Assembly: GCA_018623405.1 (NCBI GenBank)
Contig: JAAZVO010000091.1
Span: forward strand, 1 to 9,256
Length of the DNA stretch: 9,256 nt
Direction of reading: 5' to 3'
DNA from: Crocinitomicaceae bacterium
Lineage (GTDB): Bacteria; Bacteroidota; Bacteroidia; Flavobacteriales_G; Salibacteraceae
Shown here in pieces: positions 1 to 7,048 of the stretch. The notes beneath the pieces were generated by a model that was not told the DNA's origin, did not search any database, and saw only the letters and a list, made by a program, of their open reading frames with translations. Positions within the stretch are counted from its first letter, which is position 1, and each line of letters opens with the position of its first letter. A program made the translations under genes and the position numbers.

Positions 1-665
1 TATTCCAAAATGTTAAAGGTGGGAGGTTGAATGCTGCCTTTATTTACAGCTAATAGTCCTCCCATTTTTAACGACTCAATTTTTTGCTTATTAAAGGTTT
101 CTACCTTAAAACCAGCTTCTTTTCCTAGATTTTTTGCTTCCTCAGCCAATTGAGTTGCAGTTAGAAAGTTTTGAGGCTCGTTTACTAATGTTTTTGCGGC
201 TGAAACGGCAGTTGCCACATTTACAAGCTCATCTAAGTCACTTTGGTTTAAACCTTCGCAAACCACGGCTATTTCTTGAAGTGAGTTATTCTTTGGCTCG
301 GTGAAATATTTATTGAACTGATAGTTTCCTAATACTAGTCCTTCTAATAAGGCTAAAATTGAATTTTTATCATCACCAAAAACTGTTGCTATTTGATGTT
401 TTCCTTGATTTAGGCCTTTATTAAATGAATTTCCCGCAACACGTAAATATTCTAAGTTTTGATATCCTTTTGATGGATTTGATAATGCTACACCTTGAAA
501 AACAGTTGGTGTTAATGCGGATATCGGGGCTTTTTCAGCTAAAGCATTTTTTGAAGCTTCAGATTGAAATGGTTCAAGCCTTTTATCAATTGAATTTTTA
601 TCATTTACAACTTGAATGATACAAGATTTAAAGTTTAATTCTTCTGTCTTTTTTAATTCTAACAT
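1..665 (-). CDS. pepA: Leucyl aminopeptidase (peptidase family M17), N-terminal part, cut by the left window edge
   Basis: This is the first 221 codons of a cytosolic, metal-dependent aminopeptidase of family M17, which removes N-terminal residues from peptides during protein turnover. Residues 1-150 look like the poorly conserved M17 N-terminal domain. From about residue 157 the well-conserved start of the catalytic domain is readable: KTLVNEPQNFLTATQLAEEA, then a FKVETF strand, then KMGGLLAVNKGS and PPTFNILE. This matches the family pattern 'NEP.N.LTP..LAE.A' and 'MG..LAV..GS..PP'. The metal-binding and catalytic Lys/Asp/Glu residues lie further on, outside the window, so activity cannot be judged. 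The family is usually close to 480-500 residues, so a bit under half is visible. The start is the ATG read leftward from 665. A strong Bacteroidota-type promoter sits about 20 bases upstream, and no ribosome binding site is seen, as is usual in this phylum. The gene is divergent from the T9SS protein gene. Confidence 0.9.
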   Translation of the reverse strand, partial: MLELKKTEELNFKSCIIQVVNDKNSIDKRLEPFQSEASKNALAEKAPISALTPTVFQGVALSNPSKGYQNLEYLRVAGNSFNKGLNQGKHQIATVFGDDKNSILALLEGLVLGNYQFNKYFTEPKNNSLQEIAVVCEGLNQSDLDELVNVATAVSAAKTLVNEPQNFLTATQLAEEAKNLGKEAGFKVETFNKQKIESLKMGGLLAVNKGSIQPPTFNILE

Positions 666-684
666 GGGTGAAATTTTCGGATTG

Positions 685-716
685 CAAAGCTAATATTATT
701 AACACCGCCTAAGCAA
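685..716 (-). promoter_or_regulatory. Candidate promoter for pepA (Bacteroidota -33/-7 type)
   Basis: Read on the minus strand, TAGCTTTG (692 down to 685) is an exact match to the Bacteroidota primary-sigma -7 box TAnnTTTG. A TTG (716 to 714) lies 21 bases further upstream, in the place of the -33 element. Transcription would start around position 678, giving a leader of only about a dozen bases before the ATG at 665. Box sequence and position are seen directly; activity is inferred. Confidence 0.6.
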
Positions 717-732
717 GGTAATGCAGATGTTC

Positions 733-768
733 GTTCATTACCTAATAATAACCGCTGATACAATGAAC
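733..768. repeat. Short inverted repeat in the pepA/T9SS-gene divergent region
   Basis: GTTCATT at 733-739 is the reverse complement of AATGAAC at 762-768, with 22 bases between the arms. Seven-base arms at this distance can arise by chance in AT-rich DNA, so this is a weak call. It is listed because it lies in the middle of a divergent control region, next to a better palindrome at 773-793. Confidence 0.25.
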
Positions 769-772
769 CAAT

Positions 773-793
773 TTTCAACAATAATTGTTGAAA
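773..793. repeat. Perfect interrupted palindrome upstream of the T9SS-protein gene (possible operator or hairpin)
   Basis: The left arm TTTCAACAAT (773-782) and the right arm ATTGTTGAAA (784-793) are exact reverse complements around a single A at 783. The right arm ends 22 bases before the ATG at 816, over the expected -33 region of that gene. A dimeric regulator could bind such a site. If it were transcribed, it could instead form a hairpin, but no gene is placed so that this would be its terminator. The palindrome is seen in the sequence; its function is inference. Confidence 0.5.
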
Positions 794-800
794 TAGTGCG

Positions 801-808
801 TAAATTAG
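801..808 (+). promoter_or_regulatory. Weak candidate -7 box for the T9SS-protein gene
   Basis: TAAATTAG matches TAnnTTTG at five of its six fixed positions. It lies 7 bases before the ATG at 816, so the transcript would have almost no leader. No TTG is found at the usual distance upstream, where the palindrome of 773-793 sits instead. This is the best match in the gap, but it is not convincing. Confidence 0.25.
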
Positions 809-815
809 CAAGTTG

Positions 816-3506
816 ATGCGGAATCTTGTTATCCTAGTTTTTTTAATTCTTTTTAGCGCTACAGCGTTTGCAACTCATAACAGGGCTGGAGAGATTTCGT
901 ATAGGCATATTAATAACCTTACTTACGAAATTACAATTACTACTTACACCGACCCATCATCAACAAGTGCTGACAGATGTACGCTAGATGTTGATTTTGG
1001 TGATGGTTTAATGGAGACCGTTTATCGTTCAAATGGTGTTACTCAAAACTTATGTCCACAATATTCAAACACTTATGACGGTGAAACCATTAACACATAC
1101 ACTAAGGTTAATAAATACATTACAACACACACCTATGCTGGTCCTGGCACCTATGTAATATCAATGCTAGACCCAAACAGGGTTGCTGAAATTGAAAATA
1201 TTCCCAATTCCGTTAGTGTTCCGTTTTATTTGAGATCTGTTTTGGTGATTAGCCCAACAGTTGGAAATAACACCTCTCCGACACTGGAAAACTTACCTAT
1301 TGATAACGGATGCCTTAAAAAACCGTATTACCATAATCCAGGAGCTGTTGACCCTGATAACGACAGTTTAGTTTATTCAATATCAGTTTGTTATGGAGAT
1401 CAAGGAAAACCTATTCCAGATTATAAAACACCTGATCAAATTGCCCCCGGCCCCAATAACAAATTATCAATTAACCCCAATACTGGATTATTAAGCTGGG
1501 ACTCACCTCAACAGCAAGGAGATTATAACATTTGTATATTAATTGAAGAATACAGAAGAGATACTCTTTCGGGCTCTATTGTAAAGGTTGGGGAGGTGTT
1601 AAGGGATATGCAAATAAAAATTGGTCCCTGCGACAATAACCCACCAGAGTTTGCTCCTATTGAAGATATTTGTGTGATTGCCGGAGATACCATCAACACT
1701 GAGATAAAGGCTTATGACAATGGTGATGTAATTACCTTGATTGCAGTTGGTCTACCTCTCAATTTAAGTTTTGATGAAGATTCTGCCTTTTTTACTCAAG
1801 GGGTTACCAACTCTGACTCTGTTATTGGAACATTTTATTGGGCCACAAATTGTGACCATATTAAATTAAGGCCATATCAAATAACTTTTAAAGCTAGAGA
1901 TAATAGGGGTTTAATAGCTGAGCTAGTAAATTTTGCCTCAATGAATATAAAGGTCATTGGGCCACCATCAGAAAACTACGCAGCTAACCCTGAAGGAAAT
2001 AATATTAGGCTTACTTGGAGCGCAAACCCATGTGACAATGCCATTGGCTATAACATTTACCGAAAAATAGATTCTTTGGGATACTCGCCTGATGAGTGTA
2101 TTACCGGGGTGCCCTCCGCCACGGGCTATCAATTAATTGATTTTGTAAGCGGATACAATAATTTAACCTATTTGGATGATAATAATGGAAATGGTTTAGT
2201 GCATGGACATAGGTATTGTTATATGATAACAGGAGTTTATCCTGATAAAGCAGAAAGTTACCCTACACCTGAGTTTTGTGCCCAACTAAGAAAAGATGTT
2301 CCTGTTATTACACGTGTAACCGTAAAAAGAACTTCGGAGTTTGAAGGAGTAGATAGTGTATTCTGGGCAAAACCCACAGAGTTAGATGATTCAGTTCAAT
2401 TCCCCGGCCCATATGTTTACAAAGTATATCGCTCTGTTACAGGACAAGTAGAAGATTTAATAGCCACCATAGGCCCATTTAACGCTTTAAATTTTGGTGA
2501 TACATTATTGGTAGATTCAGGGTTGAATACATTAAATTTTCAATATAGATACAGGGTAGTATTAGAAAATAATCAAGGTATTAAAGGGCCCACTCAAAGA
2601 GCAAGTTCAGTTTTTTTGAAAATACAACCTCAAGATGAAACTTTAGACCTTTCATGGAACATAAATGTACCATGGCAAAACACCGCGTTTGAAGTCCAAA
2701 AATTTAATGAAGACTCTAACAGGTTTGAGGTCTTAGACACTGTTGAAACGCCCCTGTATTCAGACACAGGTTTGGTTAATGGTATTAGTTATTGTTACCG
2801 CATAAAATCTATTGGAAGTTACTCAACTCCCGGCTTTATTGATCCAATTTTAAATTTATCGCAGCAAGCTTGCGGTATACCAAGAGATACTGTTCCTCCT
2901 TGCAATCCACCAAATATTTTTGTGGAAGCAGATTGTGATTTAGATAATGTTTACCTTGATTGGGAAAACCCAAATTTATCATGCGCTGATGACGTTGCTT
3001 TTTATAAAATCTATTTTACTTCTGTTTTAGGTGGTACATATCAAGAAATATACGAAATTGCAAATGCAGAAGAGGTATCATTTGTTAGGGAAAACCTAAA
3101 TTCTTTAGCCGGATGTTATGCTGTTACAGCAATTGATTCTTCAGGAAATGAAAGCCCATTAGGGGAAAAATTTTGTGTTGATAATTGTCCTACTTACGAA
3201 TTGCCAAACATCTTTACGCCGGGAGGCGATGGGGTAAATGATTTCTTAGTGCCTTTTCCTTACAAGTTTGTTGAAGATATTGATATAAAAATATTCAACA
3301 GATGGGGTACTTTAGTTTTTGAAACTAACAATCCTAATATTGGTTGGGATGGTAAAGACATGCGGTCTGGCATTGCGGTGCCATCAGGGGTTTATTTCTA
3401 CGTTTGCACAGTAAATGAAATAAGACTTTCAGGCATTGAGCCAAGGGTAATAAAAGGTAATGTTACCATCATCAACCAAAAACAACAAAATCCAACATCT
3501 AATTAA
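816..3506 (+). CDS. Secreted modular Ig/Fn3-like protein with T9SS type B (gliding motility-associated) C-terminal sorting domain
   Basis: The product is an 896-residue exported protein, probably cell-surface or released. A signal peptide covers residues 1-19 (MRNLVILVFLILFSATAFA, cut before THNRAGE). Next come a PKD-like region with FGDG near 61-64 and HTYAGPGTY near 105-113, then two cadherin/Ig-like segments (about 150-270 and 275-380), the first with DPDNDSLVY and NPNTGLLSW motifs. Four Fn3-like modules follow (about 385-491, 494-602, 604-690, 697-790). The end is a type B T9SS sorting domain (about 795-887): PNIFTPGGDGVND, IFNRWG, GWDGKD, PSGVYFY and KGNVTI. By family knowledge, this domain directs export through the T9SS outer-membrane translocon. 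There are 21 cysteines, and three of the Fn3-like modules carry a repeated Cys pair. No catalytic motif is visible, so adhesion or a structural role is a guess. The ATG at 816 is preferred over an in-frame TTG at 813, which adds one residue. The stop codon abuts the ribE start. Confidence 0.9.
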   Translation: MRNLVILVFLILFSATAFATHNRAGEISYRHINNLTYEITITTYTDPSSTSADRCTLDVDFGDGLMETVYRSNGVTQNLCPQYSNTYDGETINTYTKVNKYITTHTYAGPGTYVISMLDPNRVAEIENIPNSVSVPFYLRSVLVISPTVGNNTSPTLENLPIDNGCLKKPYYHNPGAVDPDNDSLVYSISVCYGDQGKPIPDYKTPDQIAPGPNNKLSINPNTGLLSWDSPQQQGDYNICILIEEYRRDTLSGSIVKVGEVLRDMQIKIGPCDNNPPEFAPIEDICVIAGDTINTEIKAYDNGDVITLIAVGLPLNLSFDEDSAFFTQGVTNSDSVIGTFYWATNCDHIKLRPYQITFKARDNRGLIAELVNFASMNIKVIGPPSENYAANPEGNNIRLTWSANPCDNAIGYNIYRKIDSLGYSPDECITGVPSATGYQLIDFVSGYNNLTYLDDNNGNGLVHGHRYCYMITGVYPDKAESYPTPEFCAQLRKDVPVITRVTVKRTSEFEGVDSVFWAKPTELDDSVQFPGPYVYKVYRSVTGQVEDLIATIGPFNALNFGDTLLVDSGLNTLNFQYRYRVVLENNQGIKGPTQRASSVFLKIQPQDETLDLSWNINVPWQNTAFEVQKFNEDSNRFEVLDTVETPLYSDTGLVNGISYCYRIKSIGSYSTPGFIDPILNLSQQACGIPRDTVPPCNPPNIFVEADCDLDNVYLDWENPNLSCADDVAFYKIYFTSVLGGTYQEIYEIANAEEVSFVRENLNSLAGCYAVTAIDSSGNESPLGEKFCVDNCPTYELPNIFTPGGDGVNDFLVPFPYKFVEDIDIKIFNRWGTLVFETNNPNIGWDGKDMRSGIAVPSGVYFYVCTVNEIRLSGIEPRVIKGNVTIINQKQQNPTSN

Positions 3507-4097
3507 ATGTTTACAGGAATTATTGAGGCGTTAGGTAAAGTCGAAGCATTAGAAAGAGAGCAAGAAAACTTGCATATTTCCATTTCAAATCCCTTTCCCG
3601 GAGAACTAAAAATAGACCAAAGCGTTGCCCACAATGGGGTTTGCTTAACAATAGTGAAGCTATCTGATGAGCAATATACCGTTACGGCTATTTTAGAAAC
3701 GCTTCAGCGTTCAAATTTGGGAGATTTAAAGGTTGGAGATGAGTTGAATGTGGAGCGCTGCATGACCATGAATGGTAGGTTAGATGGACATATTGTGCAA
3801 GGGCATGTAGATAAAAAAGGAATTGTTACCAAAGTAGAAGAAGCGGATGGAAGTTGGTATTATCATATATCGCATGATATAGACCCTGAGATTATTACTG
3901 TACCAAAAGGTTCAATTACCATTAATGGCGTAAGTCTTACCGTGGTAGATTCAAAGCCCGACGGTTTCTCTGTTGCAATTATTCCTTTTACCTATGAGCA
4001 TACAAATTTTAAACACTTAAAGGTGGGCGATGCTGTAAATTTAGAATTTGATATTCTTGGAAAATACGTAGCCCGATACATGGCCAACTTTAAATAG
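3507..4097 (+). CDS. ribE: Riboflavin synthase, alpha subunit
   Basis: The 196-residue product catalyses the last step of riboflavin synthesis: dismutation of two 6,7-dimethyl-8-ribityllumazines to riboflavin and the pyrimidine dione that lumazine synthase reuses. It is cytosolic and a homotrimer in the known family. Its two tandem lumazine-binding barrels are plain. The first starts with MFTGII and has SVAHNGVCLT (39-48). The second follows GHIVQGHVD (94-102) and has INGVSLTVV (139-147). Residues matching the known active site are present: F2, C46, H95 and H100, S143, T145 and D182 (in EFD). The length is normal for the family (about 195-215). The start is certain because MFTG is the universal N-terminus. 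The ATG directly follows the stop codon of the upstream T9SS gene, and no promoter-like box or ribosome site is seen before it, so it is probably co-transcribed and perhaps translationally coupled. Its TAG stop touches the metF stop on the other strand. Confidence 0.97.
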   Translation: MFTGIIEALGKVEALEREQENLHISISNPFPGELKIDQSVAHNGVCLTIVKLSDEQYTVTAILETLQRSNLGDLKVGDELNVERCMTMNGRLDGHIVQGHVDKKGIVTKVEEADGSWYYHISHDIDPEIITVPKGSITINGVSLTVVDSKPDGFSVAIIPFTYEHTNFKHLKVGDAVNLEFDILGKYVARYMANFK

Positions 4098-5057
4098 TTA
4101 TCCAAAAACAGCTTTAGCAATATTTTTTACGTGATCGCTTTTTCCCATAGTGTAGTAGTGAATACATGGGGCCTTATGTTCAACCAACTCTTTTGATTGC
4201 TTTATTGTCCAAGCAACTCCAACTTCTGCAACCTCTTCATTGGTTTTACATTTAATAAGTTGATCGGTTAAATCATCCGGAAAGTCAACAAAAAATGTTT
4301 TTGGAATAAATTTAATGTGCTTGAGCGTGGTAAGTGGTTTTAAACCGGGAATTATGGGTACATCAATAGCTGCAGCTCTACAATCATCCACAAATTTGAA
4401 GTACTTAGCATTGTCAAAAAACATTTGGGTAACAATGTAGCTTGCGCCAGCTTCAATTTTTTGTTTGAGGTATTGAATGTCCAATTTTTGGTTCATTGCC
4501 TCATAATGCTTCTCTGGGTAACCGGCAACACCAATACAAAAGTTGGTAGGCTCAGGCTTTTTAATTTCTTCATCTAGATATTTACCCTCATTCATACTTT
4601 CAATTTGCTGAACCAACTCTACTGCATATGTATGTCCGTTAGGCTCAGGAACAAATGCAGATTCAGTTTTAACAGGATCCCCTCTAAGGGCTAGAATATC
4701 ATTGATGCCTAAAAAGTGGAGGTCAATTAAAGCGTTTTCGGTTTCTTCTGCAGAAAAGCCTCCACAAGTTAAATGTGGAACTGTAATAACTCCGTATTTA
4801 TGCTGAATGGCAGCGCAAATGCCTACAGTTCCGGGTCTTTTTCTGATTGATACCTTTTCGAGAAACCCCTTTTCGCGCTTTTTATAAACAAACTCCTCAC
4901 GGTGGTAAGTTACATTAATAAAACTTGGATTAAACTCCATTAACGGGTCTATAGCATCATAAATAGATTGTATTCTTTTACCTTTTAAAGGAGGTAAAAT
5001 TTCAAAAGAGAATAGGGTTTTGCCCTTGTTTTTATTGAGCGTTTTTATAACATTCAT
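4098..5057 (-). CDS. metF: 5,10-methylenetetrahydrofolate reductase
   Basis: This is a 319-residue cytosolic FAD enzyme that reduces 5,10-methylene-THF to 5-methyl-THF, the methyl donor for methionine synthase. Family motifs on the TIM barrel are visible: FSFEILPP (16-23; E19 matches the catalytic Glu28 of E. coli MetF), FINVTYH (46-52), VPHLTCGG (93-100), ILALRGD (121-127; D127 matches the flavin-contacting Asp120), FCIGVAGYPEKH (173-184), ASYIVTQMFFD (205-215) and IPGLKPL (236-242). The C-terminus has the usual PCIHYYTM near 297-304. It is about 20 residues longer than the E. coli protein, with the extra length in the 145-172 region. This length is, to my knowledge, common in Bacteroidota. 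No methionine synthase gene is adjacent. It is divergent from lepA across 121 bp and convergent with ribE, with no bases between the two stop codons. No SAM-type riboswitch is recognisable in the short leader. Confidence 0.96.
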   Translation of the reverse strand: MNVIKTLNKNKGKTLFSFEILPPLKGKRIQSIYDAIDPLMEFNPSFINVTYHREEFVYKKREKGFLEKVSIRKRPGTVGICAAIQHKYGVITVPHLTCGGFSAEETENALIDLHFLGINDILALRGDPVKTESAFVPEPNGHTYAVELVQQIESMNEGKYLDEEIKKPEPTNFCIGVAGYPEKHYEAMNQKLDIQYLKQKIEAGASYIVTQMFFDNAKYFKFVDDCRAAAIDVPIIPGLKPLTTLKHIKFIPKTFFVDFPDDLTDQLIKCKTNEEVAEVGVAWTIKQSKELVEHKAPCIHYYTMGKSDHVKNIAKAVFG

Positions 5058-5082
5058 TAAACTTAGTATTTCTTCAAAAAAT

Positions 5083-5090
5083 CAAAATTA
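5083..5090 (-). promoter_or_regulatory. Candidate -7 box for metF
   Basis: On the minus strand, TAATTTTG (5090 to 5083) matches TAnnTTTG exactly and would start transcription about 20 bases before the metF ATG at 5057. Two possible upstream TTG elements exist, at 5108-5106 and 5118-5116. They lie 15 and 25 bases away, either side of the usual spacing, so the -33 element is unclear. Confidence 0.45.
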
Positions 5091-5154
5091 GGGCATGTGG
5101 GAATGCAAAGAAAACCAAATATTGAGCAAATATGTTTTAGATAGGTAAAACCCG

Positions 5155-5162
5155 TATTTTCG
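5155..5162 (+). promoter_or_regulatory. Candidate -7 box for lepA
   Basis: TATTTTCG differs from TAnnTTTG only by C for T and lies 16 bases before the lepA ATG, a usual distance for short Bacteroidota leaders. No TTG occurs at the expected spacing upstream. An alternative, TATGTTTT at 5131-5138, also has one mismatch. Confidence 0.35.
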
Positions 5163-5178
5163 CGAACCATTTTCAACT

Positions 5179-6969
5179 ATGAAAAACATCCGTAATTTCT
5201 GTATCATCGCTCATATCGATCATGGCAAGAGCACTTTGGCCGATCGCCTGCTTCAAACAACAGGTACAATAAGCGATAGAGACCTGCAAGAGCAAACCCT
5301 TGATGATATGGATTTGGAGCGTGAACGCGGAATTACCATTAAAAGCCATGCTATTCAGATGGCATACAATCACAATGGTGAAGATTATGTATTGAATTTA
5401 ATTGATACTCCGGGACACGTTGATTTTTCATACGAAGTTTCAAGATCTATTGCAGCCTGTGAAGGAGCGCTGCTAATAGTAGATGCAACACAAGGTATTC
5501 AAGCTCAAACAATTTCTAATCTTTATCTGGCATTAGAACACGATTTAGAAATTATCCCCATTCTCAATAAAATGGACTTGGCAAGTGCCATGCCCGAAGA
5601 GGTAACAGATCAAATTGTGGATTTAATTGGTTGCGATGAAGGAGATGTAATAGCTGCTTCAGGAAAAACAGGATTGGGTGTAGATAATATTTTAGATGCT
5701 ATTATCAATAGAATTCCTGCCCCAAAAGGTGATTCATCGGCTCCTTTACAAGCCTTAATATTTGATTCAGTTTTTAATCAGTTCAGAGGCATAGTAGCTT
5801 ACTTCCGAATCATGAACGGCACCATAAAAAAGGGGGACTTGGTAAAGTTTGTAAATACTAAGAAAGAGTATGATGCTGATGAAATTGGCGTGCTTAGGAT
5901 GGATTATGAGCCCCGTAAAGAAATTTCAGCAGGAAATGTAGGTTACATCATTTCAGGTATAAAAAAGGCAAAAGAGGTTAAAGTTGGAGACACAATTACC
6001 CATGTTTCCAGACCTTGTGATAAAGCAATAACCGGGTTTGAGAATGTTAAGCCTATGGTATTCGCAGGTATTTACCCTGTGGATACAGATGAATATGAAG
6101 AGTTGCGCGAGGCAATGGATAAATTGCAGTTGAACGATGCTTCATTAACCTATGAGCCTGAATCTTCAGCCGCTTTAGGATTTGGTTTCCGTTGCGGGTT
6201 CTTAGGAATGTTGCACATGGAAATTATTCAAGAGCGTTTAGAACGAGAGTTCGATATGACCGTAATTACTACTGTTCCCAACGTTTCTTATAAAGCTTTT
6301 ACAAAAAAAGGAGAGGAGTTAGAAGTAAATAACCCATCCGATCTTCCTGAAGTTACCACATTAGATTATGTACAAGAACCATATATTACTTCTCAAATAA
6401 TCACCAAATCTGATTTTGTTGGGGCGGTTATGGGGTTGTGCATAGAAAAAAGAGGAATCTTAAAGAACCAAGTTTACTTAACCACAGATAGAGTAGAGTT
6501 GCAATTTGACATGCCATTAGCCGAAATAGTTTTCGATTTTTACGATAGGTTAAAAACTATTTCGAAAGGTTATGCTTCTTTCGATTACCATCCTATTGGC
6601 TATAAAACATCAAACCTCGCAAAGCTCGATATCTTATTAAATGGCGATCAAGTTGATGCTTTATCTTCCTTAATTCATAGAGATAATTCGTTTCATTTCG
6701 GAAAGAAGATTTGCGAAAAGTTGAAAGAGTTAATTCCAAGGCAACAATTCGAAATTGCAATCCAAGCAGCTATTGGTGCTAAAATTATTGCCAGAGAAAC
6801 GGTAAAAGCACTTAGAAAAGATGTAACCGCAAAATGTTACGGAGGTGATATTACCCGAAAACGAAAACTCTTAGAAAAGCAGAAAAAGGGTAAAAAGCGA
6901 ATGCGCCAAGTTGGAAATGTAGAAGTACCGCAACAAGCCTTCTTAGCGGTTCTAAAATTAAACGATTAA
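5179..6969 (+). CDS. lepA: Elongation factor 4 (LepA), ribosome-associated translational GTPase
   Basis: The product is a 596-residue GTPase that binds the ribosome. The family has been assigned back-translocation and initiation/assembly roles, so its exact job is still debated. The GTPase motifs are complete: G1 AHIDHGKST (11-19), G2 region RGITIK (50-55), G3 DTPGH (76-80, with the catalytic-type His80), G4 NKMD (130-133) and G5 SGKTG (161-165). Domain II follows at about 190-280. Domain III includes GFGFRCGFLGMLHMEI (333-348). An EF-G-like C-terminal domain starts near EPYITSQI (400-407). The LepA-specific C-terminal domain has KCYGGDITRKRKLL (552-565) and a basic KQKKGKKRMRQVG stretch that contacts the ribosome in known structures. 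The length is typical for the family, and nothing appears missing. The ATG at 5179 gives the expected N-terminus (MKNIRNFCIIAHIDHGKS). There is no Shine-Dalgarno sequence. It is divergent from metF. Confidence 0.98.
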   Translation: MKNIRNFCIIAHIDHGKSTLADRLLQTTGTISDRDLQEQTLDDMDLERERGITIKSHAIQMAYNHNGEDYVLNLIDTPGHVDFSYEVSRSIAACEGALLIVDATQGIQAQTISNLYLALEHDLEIIPILNKMDLASAMPEEVTDQIVDLIGCDEGDVIAASGKTGLGVDNILDAIINRIPAPKGDSSAPLQALIFDSVFNQFRGIVAYFRIMNGTIKKGDLVKFVNTKKEYDADEIGVLRMDYEPRKEISAGNVGYIISGIKKAKEVKVGDTITHVSRPCDKAITGFENVKPMVFAGIYPVDTDEYEELREAMDKLQLNDASLTYEPESSAALGFGFRCGFLGMLHMEIIQERLEREFDMTVITTVPNVSYKAFTKKGEELEVNNPSDLPEVTTLDYVQEPYITSQIITKSDFVGAVMGLCIEKRGILKNQVYLTTDRVELQFDMPLAEIVFDFYDRLKTISKGYASFDYHPIGYKTSNLAKLDILLNGDQVDALSSLIHRDNSFHFGKKICEKLKELIPRQQFEIAIQAAIGAKIIARETVKALRKDVTAKCYGGDITRKRKLLEKQKKGKKRMRQVGNVEVPQQAFLAVLKLND

Positions 6970-7048
6970 GTATTGGTGCTGTTAAATGTATAAGCGGCAT
7001 GCAATAATTTGATTTTCTGTCGTTTATTTACCAACGCAAGCCCTACCA

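Noticed and set aside
425..619. Plus-strand open frame of 64 codons
   Set aside because: It lies wholly antisense to the well-supported pepA reading frame, and its translation is low-complexity Leu/Phe/Gln-rich with no recognisable motif.
813..815. TTG as the start of the T9SS-protein gene
   Set aside because: It is immediately followed by an in-frame ATG at 816, which gives a normal signal peptide. Using TTG adds only one residue.
3456..3467. GGTAA-TG-TTACC near the end of the T9SS-protein gene as a terminator or attenuator before ribE
   Set aside because: The arms are only 5 bases with a 2-base loop and no T-run follows. It lies in coding sequence for the conserved KGNVTI strand.
5159..5166. 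Palindrome TTCGCGAA upstream of lepA
   Set aside because: Only 8 bases long and without extension of the symmetry, so it is easily expected by chance in a window of this size. It overlaps the candidate -7 box but gives no further support for an operator.
5173..5373. Minus-strand open frame of 66 codons over the start of lepA
   Set aside because: It is antisense to the highly conserved GTPase N-terminus of LepA, so it is a shadow of that constraint.
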